A stretch of DNA of 5,485 bases from Armatimonadota bacterium. GTDB lineage: Bacteria; Armatimonadota; Zipacnadia; Zipacnadales; FEN-943. Under the pieces are notes generated by a model that searched no databases, was not told where the DNA came from, and saw only the letters and a program-made list of their open reading frames with translations. The translations under genes were made by a program, and so were the position numbers. Of this stretch, positions 1 to 5,455 are shown one piece after another; the first letter of the stretch is position 1, and each line of letters opens with the position of its first letter. The stretch spans positions 1 to 5,485 of the forward strand of contig JANZZA010000182.1 of NCBI GenBank assembly GCA_026419655.1. The letters are read 5' to 3'.

Positions 1-178
1 GCCGCGCCCCCCACACTATGGCCCGGACTGTCTCATCGGCCTCAGCAGGGCGCCAGAGAGCTTGCCATGCCTGGTTCGACGTCACATCGGCAGGGCCAAC
101 CAGGACGCAGGCGGCGAAAACGCACACCAGCCCAGCCACCAGTAGCAGCCCTTTCAGCTTAGGCGACATTGCCGACAT
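1..178 (-). CDS. btuC: ABC importer permease, FecCD/BtuC family (N-terminal fragment, runs off the left edge)
   Basis: This is the start of an inner-membrane permease of a B12/iron-siderophore type ABC importer; only about 59 codons lie inside the window. The visible protein begins MSAMSPKLKG, followed by a hydrophobic stretch (LLLVAGLVCVFAACVLVG), which is the expected first transmembrane helix. It then reads into TVRAIVWGAR at the window edge, matching the place where FecCD proteins carry their conserved 'iwxxRlPR' segment. Two in-frame ATGs are possible, at 178 and at 169. AGGA lies 3 bases before the first and 12 before the second, so the start is uncertain. Either way it overlaps the end of the ATPase gene (stop 161-159) by 11-20 bases in another frame, which implies translational coupling. 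The substrate is inferred as cobalamin from the upstream riboswitch; the fragment alone cannot separate B12 from siderophore transport. Confidence 0.82.
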   Translation of the reverse strand, partial: MSAMSPKLKGLLLVAGLVCVFAACVLVGPADVTSNQAWQALWRPAEADETVRAIVWGAR

Positions 179-953
179 CTGTCCTGAGTAGAATGACACG
201 CCGCCGGCCTTGTGGGTCATCCTCTACCAGCAGCGGCGTTTCGAAAAGCTCTTCCAGCAAGTCCTTACTGAAAACGTCCTCCGTGCTGCCGGCAGCGAAA
301 ATCCTTCCTCCCTTTACGGCCACAATCTCGCGGCAGTAGGCGGCGGCCAGGTTGAGGTCATGGAAGGTGGCCAGGATTGTCAGCCCCTGGCGGTTGAGCC
401 TCGCAAGCAGGTCGAGGAGCTGGATGCAGTGGGCCGGGTCGAGAAAGGCCGTCGGCTCGTCCAGGAGCAGGATTTTCGGCTGCTGAGCAAGAGCACGGGC
501 CACCGATGCTTGCTGCAGCTCTCCCCCCGAAAGCTCAGTCACAGGGCGCGACGCGAGGGACTCAAGCCCGGTGGCCTGCAAGGCGCCGTCAACGGCCTCC
601 ACGTCGGCCGCAGTCAGGCGCGCCCAGGGCGCGACGTAGGGCGTGCGGCCCAGGGCCACGTACTCCCGCACCGTGAAGGCAAAGGGAGGGACGGTAAGCT
701 GCGGGACGACTGCCAGAGTGCGGGCGAGCTGGCGGCGCGTCCACGCCCCCAGGGGCCGGCCGTCAACCAGGACCTCTCCGGATTGCGGGTGGAGGGCACC
801 AGAGGCAACGCGCAGGAGGGTGGTCTTGCCAGAGCCGTTAGGCCCGATGATGCCGCAGAAACTCCCACCGGCCACCGACAGCGATAAATCCGTGACCACG
901 GGCCGGCCCGGATAGTATCCCACAGTGACCCTGCACAGCTCGATGGCCGCCAT
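159..953 (-). CDS. btuD: ABC importer ATP-binding protein, BtuD/FecE family
   Basis: This cytoplasmic ATPase powers the B12/siderophore-type importer. From the start at 953 (MAAIEL, 264 residues) it shows, in order, Walker A GPNGSGKTT (about 37-45), Q-loop VVPQ (Gln85), signature LSGGE (141-145), Walker B ILLLDEP (161-167) with a D-loop LDP (171-173), and the switch His in TFHDLN (His198). Length and spacing are normal for the family. The open frame extends upstream to 1022, but the family consensus begins at MAAIEL, and that ATG lies 4 bases after the binding-protein stop (960-958). A GGGGTGA sequence 4 bases upstream can serve as ribosome binding site, so 953 is the better start. Gene order is binding protein, ATPase, permease. 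B12 as substrate is inferred from the riboswitch; the ATPase itself only shows family membership. Confidence 0.9.
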   Translation of the reverse strand: MAAIELCRVTVGYYPGRPVVTDLSLSVAGGSFCGIIGPNGSGKTTLLRVASGALHPQSGEVLVDGRPLGAWTRRQLARTLAVVPQLTVPPFAFTVREYVALGRTPYVAPWARLTAADVEAVDGALQATGLESLASRPVTELSGGELQQASVARALAQQPKILLLDEPTAFLDPAHCIQLLDLLARLNRQGLTILATFHDLNLAAAYCREIVAVKGGRIFAAGSTEDVFSKDLLEELFETPLLVEDDPQGRRRVILLRTDVGNVA

Positions 954-957
954 CCCG

Positions 958-2016
958 TCACCCCGAGCCAGCCACGCCACGGGCAGCGAGGCGCCGCTCA
1001 TAGTCGTGACGGATTGAAACAACTTCCTCCAGCCCGTCCAGGAGCCGGGGCCCGGGAATAGTCACCAGGTCGTCGGTGACGGTGTACACTGCTCCGGCCT
1101 TGACTGCGCGCAGGGTGCGCCAGGGCGACCGATGTATTAGCTGCTTGCGCAGGTCGGGCGCAGCGCCTCCCGTCGGCCCCTGCATGCGCACCACCAGTAT
1201 CAGGTCTGGGTCGGCGTTGAGGACGCGCTCCGAAGACCATCTGGCCCAGGGCTCTTCTCCGCCTGCCGCATTCTCCAGGCCCGCCAGCCGCAGAAGGTCG
1301 TCCAGATAACTTCCCGACCCGGCAACGAAAAGTGGCTCAAGCTCGACCACGGCGAGGGCCTTAGGGCGGTGACTGGCGGGCACTGCCCTGGACGTGAGGG
1401 CAGCCAGCCTCTTCTCCAGCTTGCGGGCCGCAGCCCCGGCCTCAGCATCCCGGCCCAGAAGATGGCCCACTGTGCGCACCAGCTCAATCACATCGCGCAA
1501 GCTCTTCGGGTCGGCTGCATATACCGGCACGCCGCTTTTTCTCATGCGCTCGATTATCCGCAAGTCCGTGCCCCGCGCCACGAGCAACAGGTCCGGCTTG
1601 AGCGAAAGGACCTTCTCCAGCGAGGGGTTGATAATGCCACCCACTTTAGGCTTACTGCGCACTTCGGGCGGGTATCTGCAAAAATCTGTCACGCCGACCA
1701 GTTGCTTCTCGCCGCCGACGAAACAGACGATCTCAGTGAGGTTCGGGGCCAGGCTGACCACGCGCTGCGCCGGCCGGGCTAGCCGCACCTGATTCCCCAG
1801 CGCATCTACGACAGAAATCCCTTCCTGCGGTCGTTCTGGCGCGTCGCGCATTGACTGCGCTGGCGGCGCAGCGCCACCTGCTTCGCCGCGGCGACACCCC
1901 GCGAAGAAGCCGCAAACCAGCAAGCAGGCCAGGGCTCCGCCCACCAAAACTGTGCGGCCAGAGAACCTGTACCGTTGGCTTGGACGCCATCTGTAAGTGC
2001 TGAGCACGCTAACCAT
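958..2016 (-). CDS. btuF: Periplasmic/lipoprotein substrate-binding protein of a cobalamin-type ABC importer (BtuF-like)
   Basis: This protein captures the ligand outside the inner membrane and delivers it to the permease. The 352-residue protein has a basic N-terminus, a hydrophobic core (about 22-38) and a lipobox-like FAGC ending at Cys41, so it is probably lipid-anchored. A Pro/Ala/Glu-rich linker follows (about 42-66), then a Periplasmic_binding_2 (TroA-like) domain from about 67. Family landmarks are RVVSLAPNLTEI (with conserved Glu95), GVTDFCRYPPE, KVGGIINPSLEKVLSLKPDL (start near 124) and, in the second lobe, the ELEPLFVAGSGSYLDDLL region. The TDxCxYPPE plus GGxxNPxLEK pattern is common in B12-type binding proteins. 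The start at 2016 is not well supported: no clear Shine-Dalgarno precedes it, and a GTG at 2007 is an alternative. The stop is 4 bases before the ATPase start. Substrate assignment rests on the riboswitch two features upstream; a siderophore or haem ligand cannot be excluded from the protein alone. Confidence 0.85.
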   Translation of the reverse strand: MVSVLSTYRWRPSQRYRFSGRTVLVGGALACLLVCGFFAGCRRGEAGGAAPPAQSMRDAPERPQEGISVVDALGNQVRLARPAQRVVSLAPNLTEIVCFVGGEKQLVGVTDFCRYPPEVRSKPKVGGIINPSLEKVLSLKPDLLLVARGTDLRIIERMRKSGVPVYAADPKSLRDVIELVRTVGHLLGRDAEAGAAARKLEKRLAALTSRAVPASHRPKALAVVELEPLFVAGSGSYLDDLLRLAGLENAAGGEEPWARWSSERVLNADPDLILVVRMQGPTGGAAPDLRKQLIHRSPWRTLRAVKAGAVYTVTDDLVTIPGPRLLDGLEEVVSIRHDYERRLAARGVAGSG

Positions 2017-2038
2017 GACCCACGTACATGGCCCACGT
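2014..2038. repeat. Two tandem 12-base near-repeats at the btuF-like start
   Basis: On the minus strand ACGTGGGCCATG (2038-2027) is followed one base later by ACGTGGGTCATG (2025-2014), 11 of 12 bases identical. The second copy ends in the start codon assigned to the binding protein. It may be chance, a small operator, or an imperfect duplication of the start region; there is no recognisable ribosome binding site here. Confidence 0.4.
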
Positions 2039-2040
2039 AA

Positions 2041-2110
2041 AGGATTTGGTCTGGGGGAAACCTTCTTCGAAAAGGGTTCTCCCCCAGACCCCCTTTTCCG
2101 AAACTTTTTC
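2041..2110 (-). repeat. Palindromic intergenic repeat, copy A
   Basis: Read on the minus strand this begins GAAAAAGTTTCGG, then a G-run, and then a long hairpin. An 11-bp perfect outer stem pairs GGTCTGGGGGA (2090-2080) with its complement (2058-2048), and there is further partial pairing (AACC with GGTT) around a TTCGAA centre. It is the same element as copy B at 3262-3331, in opposite orientation. It sits in the pilin to btuF gap (2135-2017). There is no U-run directly after the hairpin in the direction of transcription, so it is not a classical intrinsic terminator there. It could stabilise the pilin message 3' end or reduce read-through into the transporter genes; that is inference. Confidence 0.85.
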
Positions 2111-2135
2111 GTGCCCTTTCCCGCTACGCCGGTGT

Positions 2136-2849
2136 CTACTGCAGAGAATACGCGCTATCGTCCTGCGAAAGGTCAGCCAGATTCGGGTCCCTAGGGCTGA
2201 CATTGTATTTGCGGGTGGCAGCCTTTGCGTGCCCGTCGCAATAGGCCACATTAGCTGCGCCATTGTGGCGGAAGTGGATGGTTGGGCCAATGTTCCAGGC
2301 GGCGCGGAAGGGATCGAGCGGCGCTCGGATGTAGTTGGTGGCAGCCAGGATATTGTTCCACGGGTCCCAGTAAGCCGCATCGGCCAGAAGAACGGCTTCT
2401 GCCGGCCGCTGTACCTGGCCAAGACCTGCTGGCGGGCGCCCGCCGAAGTCAATGTCGCCGCCCATGTACGAGGCATTATAACCATAGCCCGTGTAGGGCC
2501 GCCCCCAGGCCGTCAGGCCTGTTGCTGACGGACATGCATTTAGCTGGGCGTTTTTCGTGTACGGGCCGATAAGGCCCAGGTCCGAGGCGCCAGTGTTGTA
2601 GTCAATGTGAAAGTCCCATGCGTACTCCTGGGAGAAGTCCGGCGAGAAATAGTAGGACGGTGGGAAGGTCTCGTCGTAATCCTGGGCGTACATCAGCATG
2701 GCCAGAGCGAGTTGCTTGAGGTTGCTCAGACACGAGGCCTGGCGGGCCTTCTCCCGTGCCCTGGCAAAAACGGGGAAAAGGATAGCTGCCAGGATGGCGA
2801 TAATAGCTATCACCACCAGCAGCTCGATGAGAGTAAAACCACGCTTCAT
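2136..2849 (-). CDS. Type IV pilin-like secreted protein (pseudopilin with H-X9-DG C-terminus), first gene behind the B12 riboswitch
   Basis: This 237-residue prepilin-like protein has a class III signal, MKRG^FTLIE. Cleavage is expected after Gly4, and the conserved mature Glu5 is Glu9 here. A hydrophobic helix LLVVIAIIAILAAILF follows, then FPVFARAREKARQ and a SNLKQ / QDYDE region typical of the Armatimonadota/Planctomycetota pseudopilin group. The C-terminus has HNGAANVAYCDG (195-206), an exact H-X9-DG motif, followed by a 31-residue tail. The middle is Gly/Tyr/Asp/Pro-rich with two scattered cysteines (CLSN and NACPS) before the CDG cysteine. It would be exported and anchored by its N-terminal helix. 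Relatives carry DUF1559-like annotation, which I recall being labelled 'PulG-like putative transporter'. The start is firm: AGGAGG (2863-2858) lies 8 bases upstream. It is the first gene after a cobalamin aptamer and precedes a B12-type importer, suggesting a role in corrinoid capture at the cell surface. No function is proven. Confidence 0.9.
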   Translation of the reverse strand: MKRGFTLIELLVVIAIIAILAAILFPVFARAREKARQASCLSNLKQLALAMLMYAQDYDETFPPSYYFSPDFSQEYAWDFHIDYNTGASDLGLIGPYTKNAQLNACPSATGLTAWGRPYTGYGYNASYMGGDIDFGGRPPAGLGQVQRPAEAVLLADAAYWDPWNNILAATNYIRAPLDPFRAAWNIGPTIHFRHNGAANVAYCDGHAKAATRKYNVSPRDPNLADLSQDDSAYSLQ

Positions 2850-2856
2850 CTTTTGA

Positions 2857-2898
2857 CCCTCCTAACTTTTGGCGCCCACAGCGCCTGGATTAGGAGGG
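2857..2898 (-). promoter_or_regulatory. Shine-Dalgarno sequestering hairpin (OFF state) of the riboswitch
   Basis: On the minus strand CCCTCCTAA (2898-2890) pairs perfectly over 9 bp with TTAGGAGGG (2865-2857), which contains the AGGAGG ribosome binding site of the pilin-like gene. A tenth G-U pair (2899 with 2856) is possible. Inside the loop a second hairpin, GGCGC (2885-2881) with GCGCC (2875-2871), closes a 5-base loop and stacks on the structure. When formed, it would block ribosome access to the start at 2849. No U-run follows, so it acts on translation. Confidence 0.85.
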
Positions 2899-2967
2899 CA
2901 GGGGCTACAGCGGATGCGCCTACGCTCCTCAGACACCGCAAAAACAAACCGCTCATCCCCTACCCTC
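2894..2967 (-). promoter_or_regulatory. Alternative anti-sequestering pairing (ON state)
   Basis: On the minus strand GAGGGUAGGGG (2967-2957) can pair over 11 uninterrupted bp, with one G-U, to CCCCUGCCCUC (2904-2894). The second partner includes five bases (2898-2894) of the strand that sequesters the Shine-Dalgarno, so this helix and the 2857-2898 hairpin are mutually exclusive. The first partner lies in the loop and 3' arm of the hairpin at 2953-2977, which couples the choice to the aptamer. Folding was done by eye, with no energy calculation. Confidence 0.6.
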
Positions 2968-2981
2968 GAGAGGATGACGCG
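2940..2981 (-). terminator. P13-like kissing hairpin followed by a U-tract (possible intrinsic terminator)
   Basis: Minus-strand UCAUCCUC (2977-2970) pairs with GGGGAUGA (2960-2953), one U-G included, closing a 9-base loop UCGAGGGUA. CGC (2981-2979) with GCG (2952-2950) can add 3 bp past a bulged G. GUUUGUUUUUG follows, with its U-rich part at 2948-2940. The position just 3' of the aptamer P1 and the loop fit the P13 hairpin of class I cobalamin riboswitches. The U-tract means that the same hairpin, once stabilised by B12, might also terminate transcription. The stem is only moderately strong, so termination is uncertain. Confidence 0.5.
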
Positions 2982-2983
2982 CG

Positions 2984-3148
2984 GGCTTGCGGGTCGGTCT
3001 CCTGGCTTCCGGATCGGCCTACTCCCTGCGCCTTCCCAGGCTCCGAGAGCCCAGTGGCCTTAGCAGGTTTCGTCCCCGGTCACAGTTGCGGGGCAGCGGC
3101 GGATTTTCACCGCACTTCCCGGCCCCCGTAGGGGCTTCCCCACAAGCC
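2984..3148 (-). ncRNA. Cobalamin (vitamin B12) riboswitch aptamer, class I
   Basis: This RNA element in the 5' leader of the pilin-like gene binds adenosylcobalamin-type ligands. Diagnostic minus-strand blocks are, in order, GGGAAGTGCGGTGAAAATCC (3120-3101), GCTGCCCCGCAACTGT (3097-3082), GCCACTG (3058-3052), TGGGAAGGCG (3036-3027, approximate) and the 3' core AGCCAGGAGACC (3007-2996). P1 closes the aptamer with 10 bp: GGCUUGUGGG (3148-3139) with CCCGCAAGCC (2993-2984). A small GCCCC/GGGGC hairpin occupies the P2/P3 side. The L5 loop carries CUCUCG (3049-3044), complementary to CGAGGG (2968-2963) in the loop of the downstream hairpin, as expected for the L5-L13 kissing contact of this class. 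Regulation would be repression by B12. Confidence 0.95.
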
Positions 3149-3173
3149 TTGCCCATCCAGATTGTCGCTGCGA

Positions 3174-3202
3174 AGCATAGACGCGAGTGGGGCTGATGTC
3201 AA
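3174..3202 (-). promoter_or_regulatory. Sigma-70-type promoter driving the riboswitch-pilin transcript
   Basis: On the minus strand a perfect -35 TTGACA (3202-3197) is separated by exactly 17 bases from TATGCT (3179-3174), which matches the -10 consensus at 4 of 6 positions including the key first TA and last T. Transcription would start near 3167, about 20 bases before aptamer P1, so the riboswitch transcript is independent of gatB. Confidence 0.75.
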
Positions 3203-3261
3203 GGCCCCTCTGACCGTTTTCGCAATGCGGCGCGCCCAAAAATCCGGCTCGCCCACAGCCT

Positions 3262-3331
3262 AAAAAGTTTGGGAAGGGGGTCTGGGGGAGAACCCTTTTC
3301 AAAGGGTGTCCCCCAGAAAGGCTTTTCACGA
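3262..3331 (+). repeat. Palindromic intergenic repeat, copy B
   Basis: On the plus strand it begins AAAAAGTTTGGG, then a G-run, then a hairpin. The outer stem CTGGGGGA (3282-3289) pairs with TCCCCCAG (3309-3316), and the inner stem ACCCTTT (3292-3298) pairs with AAAGGGT (3301-3307) over a 2-base loop. It closely matches copy A (2041-2110) in inverted orientation, including the flanking A-rich and G-rich sequence, so the similarity extends beyond the palindrome. It lies between the gatB stop (3382) and the riboswitch promoter. In the gatB direction a TTTTT (3266-3262) lies 15 bases past the stem, so it may help end gatB transcription, but weakly. It is likely a dispersed REP-like family. Confidence 0.85.
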
Positions 3332-3381
3332 AGTACTAGGCCTCAGCGCGACTTTGGTCGGGGCCTCATACCCTTGCACAT

Positions 3382-4812
3382 TCACAATTCCTGCACGCGC
3401 TTGCGCACCATCTCGTTTACCAGCGCGGGGTTGGCCTGTCCCTTGGTGGCACGCATGACGTGGCCCACGATTGCGCCCAGGGCCTTCTCCTTGCCCGCCT
3501 GGAAGTCGGCCACGGCCCTCGGGTTCGCGGCGATGGCTTCCTCCACAAGACCTTCCAGAGCCGCCGCGTCGCTTATTTGCGCTAGGCCGTCCTGCTCGAC
3601 TATTTCCCTGGGGCTGCGGCCATCCGCGCAGGCTCTGGCGAAAACTTCCTTTGCGATGGTCGAGGAGACTGTGCCCTCTCTCACCAGCCCGATGAGCTGT
3701 GCGATGTGGCTTGGCGGAAGCGGAAACTCGTCAATCCCTATGCCCTGCTCCTTCAGGTAGCGCAGCACTTCCGTCATGACCCAGTTGCTTGCGGCCTTGG
3801 CGTCGCCGCAGGCCTGTGCCACGGCCTCGAAATAATCCGCAACAGCCTTCTCCTCGGTAAGGACCCCAGCGTCGTATGCAGGAAGCCCGTACTCCTCGAT
3901 GAACCGCCGCCGTCGCGCCGCTGGCAGTTCCGGGAGCGCAGCCCGCACCTGCTCGACCCATTCGCGGGAAGGTTCGACAGGGACAAGGTCCGGGTCAGGG
4001 AAGTACATGTAGTCGTCGGCGGTTTCCTTTCGCCGCATTGTTGTGGTGACGGCATTTGCCTCGTCCCAACGCCGCGTTTCCTGATAGAGAGGCTCGCCGC
4101 GTTCAACGGCTTCCCTCTGCCGCGCCAGTTCATATCGCACCGCCTCATAGACCGACCGGATGGAATTGAGGTTTTTTATCTCGACCTTCGGTGTGCGCTC
4201 GCCTGTCTCGTCGTTGACCAGGTTGACGGTAGGCTCGCACCGCATCTGCCCCTTTTCCATGTCGGCGTCGGAGACTTCCAGGTAGCGCAGCAATTGGCGC
4301 AAAGCCTGCAGATACGCCCGCACCTGCTCAGCATCGGTGAAATCTGGCTCCGTCACGATTTCCATTAGCGGGACGCCGCAGCGGTTGTAATCAACCACCG
4401 AGCGGCCGTCGGGCAGGTGAATGTTTTTGCCGGTGTCCTCCTCGAGGTGCGCCCGACGGATGCGTATTCGTACCGGCTGACCGTCTACTTCCAGGTCTAT
4501 CCAGCCTCCAAAAGTGAGCGGCTCATCGTACTGGCTGATCTGGTAGTTCTTCGGCAAGTCCGGGTAGAAATAGTTCTTTCGCGCAAACCGACAGCGCTGA
4601 GCCACCTGGCAGTTGAGGGCCAGGCCGGTGCGGATTACGAATTCTATTGCCTGCTCATTGGGCACAGGCAGTGAGCCGGGCAACCCCAGACACACCGGGC
4701 AGCACCGGGAATTTGGCTCACCCCCGAAATCCGCTGAGCACGAGCAGAACATCTTGCTTTCGGTTTTCAGTTGCACGTGGACTTCCACACCCACGCAGTT
4801 GCGCCAAGCCAT
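3382..4812 (-). CDS. gatB: Aspartyl/glutamyl-tRNA(Asn/Gln) amidotransferase subunit B
   Basis: GatB is the kinase/tRNA-binding subunit of the GatCAB complex. That complex converts Glu-tRNA(Gln) and/or Asp-tRNA(Asn) to the correctly amidated tRNA in the cytoplasm, using ammonia from GatA. The 476-residue protein has the expected length. It shows GVEVHVQLKT (8-17), a likely zinc site Cys23-x-Cys25 and Cys38-x2-Cys41 followed by LGLPGSLP, RKNYFYPDLP (78-87), HLEEDTGK (122-129), DYNRCGVPLMEIVTEPD (141-157), a VEIKNLNS segment, and a C-terminal YqeY-like domain ending in GQANPALVNEMVRKRVQEL. The frame is open to an ATG at 4830, but GGAGG (4824-4820) sits 7 bases before the ATG at 4812 (MAWRN), so 4812 is chosen. 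gatA and gatC are not adjacent in this window. A palindromic repeat lies just downstream. Confidence 0.97.
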   Translation of the reverse strand: MAWRNCVGVEVHVQLKTESKMFCSCSADFGGEPNSRCCPVCLGLPGSLPVPNEQAIEFVIRTGLALNCQVAQRCRFARKNYFYPDLPKNYQISQYDEPLTFGGWIDLEVDGQPVRIRIRRAHLEEDTGKNIHLPDGRSVVDYNRCGVPLMEIVTEPDFTDAEQVRAYLQALRQLLRYLEVSDADMEKGQMRCEPTVNLVNDETGERTPKVEIKNLNSIRSVYEAVRYELARQREAVERGEPLYQETRRWDEANAVTTTMRRKETADDYMYFPDPDLVPVEPSREWVEQVRAALPELPAARRRRFIEEYGLPAYDAGVLTEEKAVADYFEAVAQACGDAKAASNWVMTEVLRYLKEQGIGIDEFPLPPSHIAQLIGLVREGTVSSTIAKEVFARACADGRSPREIVEQDGLAQISDAAALEGLVEEAIAANPRAVADFQAGKEKALGAIVGHVMRATKGQANPALVNEMVRKRVQEL

Positions 4813-4992
4813 CAAAGGTCCTCCCAGCATTACGCACGACAGGAAGTTAGCTGCGCGGCGTGGCCAGCTTGCGGATTAATCTGCCGCACACAAGCCCTGG
4901 CCCCCGGCCCCGGCGGTGCCGCGCTTGTTGCCTTCTCGGGCCACCTCAGCCTTCCACCCTGGCATCCGTAGCCTGCCACAGGCGCGACACAT

Positions 4993-4998
4993 TATACT
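4993..4998 (+). promoter_or_regulatory. Possible -10 box upstream of the YjbQ-family gene
   Basis: TATACT matches the -10 consensus at 5 of 6 positions and lies 44 bases before the GTG start, in the divergent gap between gatB and this gene. No convincing -35 is present at the proper distance, so this is a weak call. The rest of the gap (4831-5029) shows GC-rich sequence and no other structure that I can support. Confidence 0.3.
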
Positions 4999-5041
4999 CC
5001 ATGCGGCGCCCGCCAGTAGACCGCTCCCAGAGGTGAAACAA

Positions 5042-5455
5042 GTGAAGTCTTATACGGAATACCTGTGGTTCAATACCAAACGTCGCCGCGAATACATAAA
5101 CATCACACGTGAGGTAGAGAAGGCTGTCGCCGCCAGTGGAGTGAAAGAAGGTTTCGTCCTCGTCTCGGCGATGCACATCACTGCCGGCGTCTACGTCAAC
5201 GACGCCGAGGAAGGCATCATCCAGGACCTCGACGACATGCTTGAGCGCCTGGCACCGTATGGCCCAGACTACCGTCACCACCGCACAGGCGAAGATAACG
5301 GCGACGCCCACCTCAAGAGCATTCTCGGCCACCACCAGGTCGTCCTGCCCATAACCAACGGCGCGCTGGATTTAGGCCCCTGGCAGCAAGTCTATTACGC
5401 TGAATTCGACGGCCAGCGGCGCAAGCGCGTGGTGATCAAGGTGATAGGCGAGTGA
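5042..5455 (+). CDS. yjbQ: YjbQ/UPF0047 family protein
   Basis: This small cytoplasmic protein belongs to the YjbQ (UPF0047) family, often annotated 'secondary thiamine-phosphate synthase' after an E. coli activity; the physiological role is unsettled. The 137-residue length fits the family. Visible hallmarks are HITAGVYVND (45-54), YRHH (77-80), the NGDAHLKS motif with His90 (86-93), LPITNGALDLGPWQ (102-115) and the end YYAEFDGQRRKRVVIKVIGE. The conserved histidines are in place. The frame stays open back to an ATG at 4916, but the family begins at VKSYTEYLWF. GAGGTGA (5030-5036) lies 5 bases before the GTG at 5042, so that GTG is the likely start. It diverges from gatB; no functional link to the B12 genes is apparent. 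Confidence 0.92.
   Translation: MKSYTEYLWFNTKRRREYINITREVEKAVAASGVKEGFVLVSAMHITAGVYVNDAEEGIIQDLDDMLERLAPYGPDYRHHRTGEDNGDAHLKSILGHHQVVLPITNGALDLGPWQQVYYAEFDGQRRKRVVIKVIGE

Noticed and set aside
954..1022. N-terminal extension of the ATPase from ATG 1022
   Set aside because: It would overlap the binding-protein gene by 65 bases and add residues outside the ABC domain; the ATG at 953 fits the family start and the gene junction.
2009..2485. Minus-strand open frame of 158 codons overlapping the pilin gene end and the repeat
   Set aside because: It is a shadow of the pilin-like gene in another frame; it crosses repeat copy A, has no recognisable domain, and the overlapping pilin frame has clear family motifs and a strong ribosome binding site.
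2607..3131. Plus-strand 174-codon open frame across the pilin start and the riboswitch
   Set aside because: It is antisense to the cobalamin aptamer and its promoter, whose conserved blocks explain the sequence. The translation has no domain-like features.
2041..3331. Reading the two inverted repeats as ends of a transposon
   Set aside because: No transposase, no target-site duplication that I can see, and each copy is itself a palindrome typical of REP-like intergenic elements.
3706..4368. Plus-strand 220-codon open frame
   Set aside because: It lies entirely antisense to gatB, whose motifs are unambiguous. The frame is a by-product of GC-rich codon use and resembles no family I know.
4916..5041. 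N-terminal extension of the YjbQ-family protein from ATG 4916
   Set aside because: The extra 42 residues have no family similarity, and a ribosome binding site is placed correctly for the GTG at 5042.
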